A DNA stretch of 64,000 nt, taken from positions 112,615 to 176,614 of the forward strand of contig JBBHKE010002347.1 in the NCBI GenBank assembly GCA_037447655.1. The letters are read 5' to 3'. The notes beneath the pieces were generated by a model. That model worked only from the letters and a program-made list of their open reading frames with translations. It did no database searches and was not told the DNA's origin. The first letter of the stretch is position 1, and the number at the start of each line of letters is the position of its first letter. Both the position numbers and the translations under genes were made by a program. Source of the stretch: Zygnema cylindricum. Taxonomy: Eukaryota > Streptophyta > Zygnematophyceae > Zygnematales > Zygnemataceae. Shown piece by piece: positions 56,570 through 64,000 of the stretch.

Positions 56570-58984
56570 ATGGCTTCTCTTGTAGCTTTACAAACTTCTT
56601 TTAAGAATATCGACACTATTTATGGTCCTTATCCTTCTTTTCAAAAAGGCATTTCTAGTTTTAAGCCGATTATAAGTCTTTCTAGTTCCTCTCCGTTTCA
56701 AAATAAAACACAAGCAATAATAAAACCACAATGTACGGCGCGTGTTTCTAGACCTCAGCCGTACGGAAATTCTAAAAAACTTTCTGTACGGATTCAAGTG
56801 TACGATCCAGAAGCTCGCGTGGATTTCCCTCTACAGGACGAAGAGGAGGAAGGAGGTAACAAAAACCTGAATAAACCCTACAAAATTTTAGTAAAGCTTA
56901 AAAAAAACCTAAAAAAAAACCTTAAAAAGTAAAAAAATAAATAAAAAAAATCTAGTGCTCGTGTGGATTTCCCTGGGCAAGACGAAGAGGAGGAAGGAGG
57001 CAATAAAAACCCTAAAAATGCTGAAAAACCTTAAAATCCTAAGAAACCACGACCCTAAAATCCTTAGAAAACCTCTATAAAACATGTAAAAAAACCTTTA
57101 AAACCTTGTATAAACCCCAAAAAATTTCAAGATCCCTCAAAAACTCCTACAAACAATTTAAAACACTAGAAAAACCCTGCAAAATCTTAAAAAAATTTAG
57201 AGATCTCTTTAATGTCAAACTTGTTGATGTGGCGCATTTTTATTTTTTATTTTTTTTGAGCTTTGATTTACCTGACTTCACTTGAAACAAAAAATAGTGT
57301 GGATAATAATTGCCTTTAGTATTGACAACTTATTTAACTACCATAGGTCATTGGAGTGTTTCAAACGCCTATGTGCACTCCTTATATAGTTCAAATATGT
57401 GAAAACAATTTGAAACTAAATCCATACTCTTGTCGTAGTATACGTTTTATTACATGTATAAACGGGGAAACTACAACAGCTTTTCCAATTGTTTTTGCAC
57501 ATAAAAACAGAATTACTTTACAAATTTTATTTGTTTATGCTATATGAATAAGAAATGAAAACGAGGCTTGTGGGAAGTTTGAATTATGAGTCATTGGGGT
57601 GTTTCAAATGCTTATGTGCACTCCTTATGATTTGCAGATTTTTCGGAAATTTCTGTCAGTCCACCACCGACCGAAGGTCGCTTTGAAATTGTTGTTGACA
57701 AAGAAATGATCAAGAACGTCGACATTTCATCGGCGCATGCTATATTGCGACCTTTTGTGGCTAAACTCGGTGAGTAATATAATGTAAATTGGTTTTTAAG
57801 ATTGTGTGAAACGAAGACTTTTATTTTGACATTTATATATTGCTCTTATGTACAGACACCAATGTATTCGCTATTCTTAGGAAATAGTCGCTAGAGATTT
57901 TAAGAGGAAATGCGATTTTGTTTCTAAATTTTTCTGTCCTGTTGAACATTTGGCTTGAGCCTTTGGTTTGTTTATGTACTTGCCATTTTTATTGTTCTTA
58001 TGTTTGCTATGCCGCTACCCATTTATATTGATCTTACATTTCCCTTTTACCCATTTATATTGGTCTTAGTTTTCCTATGCTTCAGGTAGAAGTATACCAA
58101 ATATAGTTGTGACATTGTTATGAGGCATGTTGACCATGTGGAGTTAAACGCTCAGTCTTTATTGGAAATTGTGGAGATTAGGCAACAAAAATTATTGGCT
58201 TCTAGTTTTTAACTGCTTTGTTCTCTCCTTCTCCTTTTTCTTGTTCTTCTTTTTCTTCTTCTTCCTTTCTTTCCCTCCTCAATCTCCTTCTTTTCCCCTT
58301 TTTTCTCTTTCACCCTCTTTTTCTTCTTCTTCGATCATCTCTTTGTTCTCCTTCTCCTTCTTCTCATTCTCCTCCTCCTCATCCTCCTCCTCTTCATCGA
58401 TACAGGCGACAATGCCGGACCGTCTCCAAGCGATCCTCGAGAGTTACTCGACCGTACCGTCGGTTTCACTATCAACTATGATCGTGACGACCCATTGGAC
58501 CCTCGGGAGCTATCGGAGCTGTCGGATGTACGGATATGGTTTGTCCGATTGGACGACGCCTATCCATGGCTGCCAGCTGTCCTCGACTGGAGAGGAGGAG
58601 AGCTCGCTCGGTACTCGGCGATGCTTGTACCGCACCAGGTAGAGGGAGGGAGAAGGGGGGGGAGGGAGGGAGGGAAAGGGAGAGAGAGAGGGAGGGAGGG
58701 AGGTACAGAGGGGTAATACATACTTGAGAATTGCTTATAAAGTAATGATTTTTTTGGAGTTGTACTATTATTGGTGACAGATGAGTCGTCGGTCGGGACT
58801 CGTTTTTAATCCGGAAGCTTTGGAGTTGTGGACAATGCGAAAGTATTTTACGGTGTATGAGTGGATGAGAGCACGAGGACTTCCGAGACCAGACGCTCGA
58901 GTGAAGGATATGATGAAGTTGCTCGGATTTGCCATCGATGACGTTCTTTACGATATTATGGAAGCCTCTCCTCCTCCACCTTAA
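56570..58984 (+). CDS. CRR6: Chlororespiratory reduction 6 (NDH complex assembly factor)
   Basis: Four exons: 56570-56855, 57638-57769, 58406-58638 and 58781-58984; GT-AG introns; 855 bases, 284 residues. The start is ATG 56570 in GCCATGG context. Residues 1 to about 65 are Ser-rich with few acids, as in a chloroplast transit peptide. The conserved domain (DUF1817) begins in exon 2 (FEIVVDKEMIKNVDIS). It continues with LLDRTVGFTINYDRDDP, RELSELSDVRIWFVRLDD, YPWLPAVLDWRGGELARYSA and VFNPEALELWTMRKYFTVY. In Arabidopsis, CRR6 helps build subcomplex A of the chloroplast NADH dehydrogenase-like complex in the stroma, at the NdhI step. The recognition is from memory of the family. Intron 1 has a copy of the end of exon 1. 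Confidence 0.87.
56951..57012 (+). repeat. Duplicated exon-1 end inside CRR6 intron 1
   Basis: It repeats 56806-56866 (GTGGATTTCCCT, GACGAAGAGGAGGAAGGAGG) about 145 bases downstream. The donor GT has become GC (GGAGGCAATA). Confidence 0.88.
57352..57630 (+). repeat. 40-bp direct repeat in CRR6 intron 1
   Basis: GTGTTTCAAACGCCTATGTG plus CACTCCTTAT at about 57355 recurs with a few changes at about 57598-57629, just before the exon 2 acceptor. Confidence 0.85.
58220..58404 (+). repeat. Pyrimidine tract before CRR6 exon 3
   Basis: About 185 bases of almost pure C and T (TTCTTCTTCC, CTCCTCCTC) run to the acceptor at 58404-58405. The intron after exon 3 opens with a complementary purine tract (58640-58712). 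Confidence 0.88.
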
Positions 58985-60147
58985 TTGATTTAAGCCCTGA
59001 GTTTATTTCTTTACGCTTTTTTTGTAGCTTTTTTTTATGGTTTTTTAGGGATTTGCTAGGGTTTTGGTAGGTTTTTAAGGTCTTCTTGAGTGTTTTTTTG
59101 TAGGGTGTTTGCTCCTTCGGCTAGATAGAATTGCTAAAATGGTTGGTTTTTTTTATAGAAGGATGTCCATAAGGATGTTATTATTATGGAGATTATCTTA
59201 TTAGTACTTTTGAAAAGTTTTAGGTTGAGGTTTTTGCTTGAGGAATCGATGGAGGAGATTTGCCGAAGATGGGATCCTTGGCCCAGAGTTTAAATTGAAG
59301 GCACAAATTGAGTCTTTGTAACTTATTGATGAGAAATAGTTGCAATAAGAATTGAGGATATCCTATGCCTCGTCTTGTTTTTGTAAATGTTACTTGGAGT
59401 TTTTCAAGTTTTGGTAGGCTCGCTCGTAATTTAAACATGCCGTTGTAGCGTTTAAACGTTTTCAATAATAGGACGAGGGTGCTTGAGTTGTCAATTTTTG
59501 CCTTACAATATGTTTAAAACGGTGTTTTGAAATTTGCAGAGATTTTAAACGTAACGTAAAACTTTTTTTAACATAAAATTGGTATGTGGCCATTATAGTG
59601 TCATGTTAGAGAGATTGTGACCAAGATTGTTGAGACCTTTTTGAATTTTTGTTGTTGAAGAATTTTAGATGCAAATTAAAGGTCAGTTTTTGTATTGGTT
59701 TCGGTTTTGGTTTTTCCTTGAGCTAATGTTCCTTACCTTGGACTGTCTATTTTGGTGATGAGTAGGACAAATGTTTTTCTAATGTCAAAATGACTAGAAT
59801 TGACCAATTTTGTTAAACAATTTCGAGATTATACCATCTTTTCAAATTCGACTAGGTTCTGTACGAGGTTTAAGGAGATTTTTAATTGATGTTCTTGTCA
59901 AAATTTGTTTTTTATCAAAATGTTTGTCAATTCCAAATAGGCATTTTAGTACTTGTCCTCAAAAAACATATACATGTTTAAATGAGTTTTTATGGTTTTA
60001 AATGGGTTTTAGTGTCCAATTTGAAAACAATAGTTTGTATTTGTCATGACTGGATGAGGAGACCGAGGGAACCCAATTGTTAGGTATGTGGGCGAAATTT
60101 CTTGGGGAAATCAAAAAACATGAAAATGCCTTTCTTAAAACAGACGC
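58985..60147. other. Spacer after CRR6
   Basis: About 1.2 kb, T-rich, with TTTTTAGGG-like motifs near 59040-59080. No gene or repeat of note is visible. Confidence 0.5.
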
Positions 60148-60270
60148 CACACCTTGTGTCGCTATTAGTGTTGTTATTATTTTTGCCACTTAAAAGCATC
60201 TTTTCTCCGTACATACTTGTTAGATTTTTACATGGAGAAAGCCAATCGGAAGGTGAGAATCTTGGCTTCG
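60148..60270. repeat. MITE end fragment related to 60517-60732
   Basis: TCGCTATTAGTG, GCCACTTAAA-GCATCTTTTCTCCGTACA and a GAATCTTGGCTTC-type block match the start of the element at 60517. The other end is not seen. Confidence 0.6.
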
Positions 60271-60384
60271 CCATGAGCCCCAGCCGTACCTTCTTCACTG
60301 TAAAGGAGAAATAGGGGATTTTTTATTGAACGAGAAGACGACACGATTTTAGGGTTTCACTATTCGCGTTGTCCCTGCTATTAG

Positions 60385-60516
60385 TTCACACTTGCGAAAT
60401 ACAACAGGAGACGCTATATCGAGATGCATCATGTGTAAAACTCAGTATTGTCAAAAACATCGTCGCATCCGGTGCTGATAAACCCGATGCGCTACGAGTC
60501 GTTACTGTACAGTGTA
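60385..60516 (+). repeat. Segment duplicated at 61270-61432
   Basis: GACGCTATATCGAGATGCATCAT and AACATCGTCGCATCCGG-type blocks occur in both. The first copy is split from its GATTTTGTTG end by the MITE at 60517. Confidence 0.8.
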
Positions 60517-60732
60517 CACCGCGAATCGCTATTAGTGATAATGTTTTTTTCGCCACTTAAAGCATCTTTTCTCCGTACACATTTGCTGGATTGTAGACCT
60601 ACGGTGGCGATTGAAAGATAAGATTCTCAGCTTCCGATTGGCGGTCTCAAATTGAAAATCGCACAAGCATGTACGGATAAAAGATGTTTTAAGTTGGCAA
60701 AAAAACATTAACGCTAATAGCGATTCGCGGTG
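60517..60732. mobile_element. MITE with CACCGCGAATCG ends, 216 bp
   Basis: Ends CACCGCGAATCGCTATTAG / CTAATAGCGATTCGCGGTG are perfect inverted repeats, with TA on each side. No coding capacity. Confidence 0.9.
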
Positions 60733-60767
60733 TATTCCTAAGGTTCGATTTTGTTGTTGGAATGCTA

Positions 60768-61268
60768 CACCGCCAATCGTTATTAGCGTTGTGTAAGCTA
60801 ATTCCGTCCCACTTTTTTTTTGTTATTCTCCATTAGCGTAGTTCATTCTATTTTTTTCTTTACTCTATTTAGGGTTAAGTTTTTAGTACCGTACAAAATG
60901 GTAGTACGCCATCAGTCAATTAGTGTGATGTACGGACAGTGTCAGACCGTCCGTGCAAAGTTGTACTTTTCTAAATAAAAAAGTACAAATAATGATTTAA
61001 TACAAGCCATTATCATGTAACTGCGTGTTAACAATCCACGTAGTGCAAACGTCATAGTGACGATAAACTGTACGTTTTGTCAGATTCTGTACAAATACCT
61101 TATTTACAGTAGAGGATATTATCTTGCCAAATTAGAGTACACCGCATAAATTAGAGTAAATTCCTTTCTGAAACAGTTCTATCACATAAATTAGAGTAAA
61201 TTACTCTAATTATTTTTTTCTCTTTTTTTACTCTAATTTTTTCATTACTCTAATTACGATGCGCGGTG
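60768..61268. mobile_element. MITE with CACCGC ends, copy 2
   Basis: 501 bases between TA pairs. Ends are CACCGCCAATCGTTATTAG and TAATTACGATGCGCGGTG. The interior is the reverse complement of parts of 43024-43639 (AAAAGTACAAATAATGATTTAATAC, TTAGAGTAA runs). Confidence 0.85.
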
Positions 61269-61269
61269 T

Positions 61270-61432
61270 AGTTCACACGTGCGAAAAACAACAGTAGACG
61301 CTATATCGAGATGCATCATATTTAAAACTAGGTTTTTGAAAAACATCGTCACATCCGATATTGATAAAACCGATGAGCATCGTGTCGTTAAATCTAAGCT
61401 TCGATTTTGTTGCTATGTACACCATGTAAAGT
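61270..61432 (+). repeat. Segment duplicated at 60385-60516 and 60735-60765
   Basis: Second copy of the segment, uninterrupted, ending AAGCTTCGATTTTGTTG. It shows the state before the 216-bp MITE landed in the first copy. Confidence 0.8.
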
Positions 61433-61448
61433 ACACCATGTGATTGAG

Positions 61449-61644
61449 GTCACAATCGGGTTCCCGAATCCGTACCCTATCCGTACCCGGTGGGCCGCCT
61501 CGGATCTGGCACGGATTCGGGTGCCAGATTCGGGTGAGATTTGGGCCTTTTGGTTTGGGGGGCGGCCAGATTCGGCCGGGTGATGATTCAAAAACAGAAA
61601 AAAACAAAATCAGGAACGGCCAGAATCGGGCACCCGATTGCGAC
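61449..61644. mobile_element. GC-rich inverted-repeat element
   Basis: Ends GTCACAATCGGGTTCCCGAATC and its imperfect complement GATTCTGG...CACCCGATTGCGAC-type, 196 bases apart. Internal GATTCGGGTG repeats. It is much more GC-rich than its surroundings. No coding capacity. Confidence 0.65.
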
Positions 61645-61732
61645 ACATGGAATGTGACCGTGTGTCTCAAAATCGTTGCGATAAATCGCTACGCGCGACG
61701 CGGGTACACAATGAAGCATGTTGTTCATGGCA

Positions 61733-61935
61733 GAGGTCGCAAAAGTCAAAACCCTACATAACCGAAACCGACCGTTTTTTTTTTTCAGAATCTGAGTAAC
61801 CGACGCCCGACCCGGGTTATGTCACGCTCCAAAATTGTTAACCGTTAACCGACCGGCGTTTACGAATATAAAAGTTAACCGAAACTCGATTTCTCGCGAC
61901 TAACCGCACCCGCCCGTAACCGAAAAAAGTACAAA
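61733..61935. repeat. Dispersed repeat shared with 55485-55708
   Basis: It matches along about 200 bases, including GTCACGCTCCAAAATTG and ACCGGCGTTTACGAA. It sits directly before the nested MITE pair. Confidence 0.75.
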
Positions 61936-61939
61936 ATTA

Positions 61940-63408
61940 CAACGCTCATTGTTATTAGCGTTAAGCATTTATTACACCGCGAATCGTAATCATCGTAAGT
62001 AAATCATAAATGTTATCCATTCTAATTTATATTTTTCCGTTTTTTCAAAAAAAAAAAATTACTCTAGTTTATCAATAACTCTAATTTGGGTTTTTGTCCG
62101 TAATAATTATCCGCTTTGAATATCTTTTAGGTACACATACAGAATCTAACAAACGTACAATTTCACGTCATCATGACGTTTTTACTACGCGGTTTGTGAA
62201 AACGCATTTTGTCAAAACGTACAATTTCATGTCATTATGACGTTTGCACTACGCGGTTTGTGAAAACGCATGTAGGGTGACGATCCATCAAGCGAAAAAG
62301 TGGCGTAGTTTACACAAATTCGCGACCCTCCGTGCCAAATCGTACCGCCTATTTTGTTTTTATACGGAAAACAACATCACAGAGAATCTTGTCGATACTC
62401 TCCGAAGGTCTTGGAGGTAATACTGGCCGTCGGATGCTCATCTGCGAGGAGTTTGCTTCATTTTTTTCTGTAACTGTCAACCCACCTCGAGGAGGTGCGT
62501 TTGCAGATACAGAAAAAAAAAATCGTGACACGCTAAACGATTAAGCTACGTGTCATGGTGGAAAACCAACGAAAAATCTTAAGATTTGCACATGACACGC
62601 GGTTTCCAAAATACAACCGAAAATAATAACAAAATTTCGTAACATTCCCTCGTCATGCTATTTTCATTAACTTTTGTTCGTCACACTATTTCTCTCAAAA
62701 GACTTTCGTAATGTTCGAAAACCGAAACCCTAAAAAATGAGCTGGCGTACAGACTGGCGTTTGCAAAAAGTAAAAAAGTTTTGTTGTATGATTACTTCGT
62801 ACGCAGGTACATGGTACGCAAGTCAAGATTTGAAGTTAAGTTTGTCGGTGCTAAAAATATGAAAGATATTCAATATCAGATTGAAGCTTGCGTGGCGCCA
62901 GTCAATTTAGAACACGTGGCTTACAGACTCTACGTGATGGAACAACGACTCAATGGACCCGGTCTGTAGAGTTTGCCGTAAAATTACATAAACGTATGAC
63001 GGAACTTCACCCTTACATCATAACGGCATGTATTAAATCATTTTTTGTACTTTTCTTGTTGATAGGGTACAATTTTGTACGTAAGCCACACTATTTAAAA
63101 TGACACTTTCTATCAGAGTTGTTAACGCTGATTCAAAAAGTACCTTAAATAATGTAAAGAAAAATTTAGAGCTATTTTCTCTTTTTAAGGTTTTTGGGTA
63201 AAAATTCGTGGTGATGGAATTAGCGTTAATAACGCTAATTATGATTCGCGGTGTAGTGTTAATGGAAAATTATGATTAATAATACTGTTCAATGTAAGGA
63301 GACGTTGCATGTTATAGTCCACGTCTTTAAATAATGTTGTTAACTATATTTTGTGATTTTTGGCTATAATTAGTAGCGACTTATTAATACTAATAACAAT
63401 GAGTGGTG
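61940..63408. mobile_element. Outer MITE with CACCACTCATTG-type ends, carrying a nested MITE
   Basis: Ends CAACGCTCATTGTTATTAG (61940) and CTAATAACAATGAGTGGTG (63408) are inverted repeats with two mismatches, flanked by TA. Without the inner element it would be about 190 bases. Confidence 0.75.
61975..63253. mobile_element. Inner MITE-family element with CACCGCGAATCG ends, 1279 bp
   Basis: Ends CACCGCGAATCGTAATCA and ATGATTCGCGGTG, with TA on each side. It shares CACACTATTTAAAA and TTAATCAT/TTGTAC blocks with 43024-43639 but is twice as long. Small frames such as 62781-62969 show no transposase motif. A ~63-bp unit with CATGACGTTT and CTACGCGGTTTGTGAAAACGC is duplicated at 62160-62272. Confidence 0.8.
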
Positions 63409-63410
63409 TA

Positions 63411-64000
63411 GTGGTACATCTCCGTTTGCAAAAAAACAGCTCGTGTACCTTTTCTTTTTACCATTTTGTCTTTTTGCAATCTCCCTTTACGAATATGTTT
63501 TTTCCTCGAAAGTCACCTCCTTCAAGAGATTTGTTCCTAATTTTGCGTTTATCTCTTAGATTAATGCTTAAACCCTTATATTAATGTTTATTCTCTCTCA
63601 AATCTAATTTTTTCGCTACAATTTTCGGAAGGTTTTTCTTTCGACTACAATACTATGTTTTGAATTATGCAAAAAAGGTAAAGTTTTAATCATGTATGTT
63701 TAAAAAAAAAATCATACTTGTTCACATATAATATCAATTGACAAAAAACACATTGTGATGAGCAAAAAAAAATAAAAATTGTAGTATCAAATATAAAAAT
63801 AATCAAATCACAACCTCGTCCTATTTTCTACTCTACTACACAAATTATCAACCTCAAACTTAAAAATTACACAAAATATATAAATCTAAATGTGGTATAA
63901 ATAGTGCGCTTTGGTAATTCGGTAAAAATAAGCATTCCGGTTTAAAAAAAAAAAAAAAACACTAAAAAAATTGTGAAATACAAAAAAAAATCAAAGAAAA
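63411..64000. other. AT-rich end of window
   Basis: Long A runs (63920-64000). No gene, repeat or RNA is recognised. Confidence 0.5.

Noticed and set aside
58169-58642. 157-codon Ser/Phe-rich frame overlapping CRR6 exon 3
   Set aside because: It reads the pyrimidine tract and the wrong frame of exon 3. The spliced CRR6 frame explains the conserved residues.

Overview
The window looks like nuclear DNA from a land plant or close streptophyte relative, probably a non-seed lineage. It carries an NDH-assembly factor (CRR6), a dormancy/auxin-associated (DRM1/ARP1) protein and a plant-type sphingomyelin-synthase-like membrane protein. All three have GT-AG introns. Most of the remaining sequence is plant-style retrotransposons. 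Species cannot be fixed from the sequence alone.

Left two thirds (1-43020) is a nest of retroelements. The outer shell is a Ty1/copia element (family B). The window opens inside its 5' LTR and its 3' LTR ends at 30944, where it sits in a LINE-like element on the minus strand. Inside family B lie (i) a complete but dead copia element of family A (1054-7188, perfect 5-bp duplication CCAAA) and (ii) a Ty3/gypsy element (8369-27041, duplication ATGAT/ATGCT). The gypsy is itself broken by a second, inverted and internally deleted gypsy (16292-20746, duplication CCTCT) and by a gag-only copia of family C (21027-25658, duplication AGTTT/AGTTC). A second family A copia (34579 to about 40914) lies between LINE fragments.

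The most notable system is the gypsy element. Its pol region carries a C5-cytosine DNA methyltransferase between protease and reverse transcriptase, and a PHD finger after the integrase. The inverted copy keeps a decayed PHD finger. Both gypsy copies have the same outer ends and clean target duplications, but I see no copy of the long 5' terminal region at their 3' ends. Both carry an array of five short hairpins in the leader. The copia families all have a Drosophila-copia-type primer site matching the initiator-tRNA anticodon arm, and at least two families carry antisense tRNA-like stretches in their LTRs.

Right third (43021-64000) is gene-bearing: a DRM1/ARP1-like gene (+, 45240-46956), a sphingomyelin-synthase-like gene (-, 54417-50930) and CRR6 (+, 56570-58984). 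They are separated by MITEs with TA duplications and CACCGCG ends, other short inverted-repeat elements and minisatellites. All three gene models splice to a total length divisible by three. The genes show no functional link to one another.
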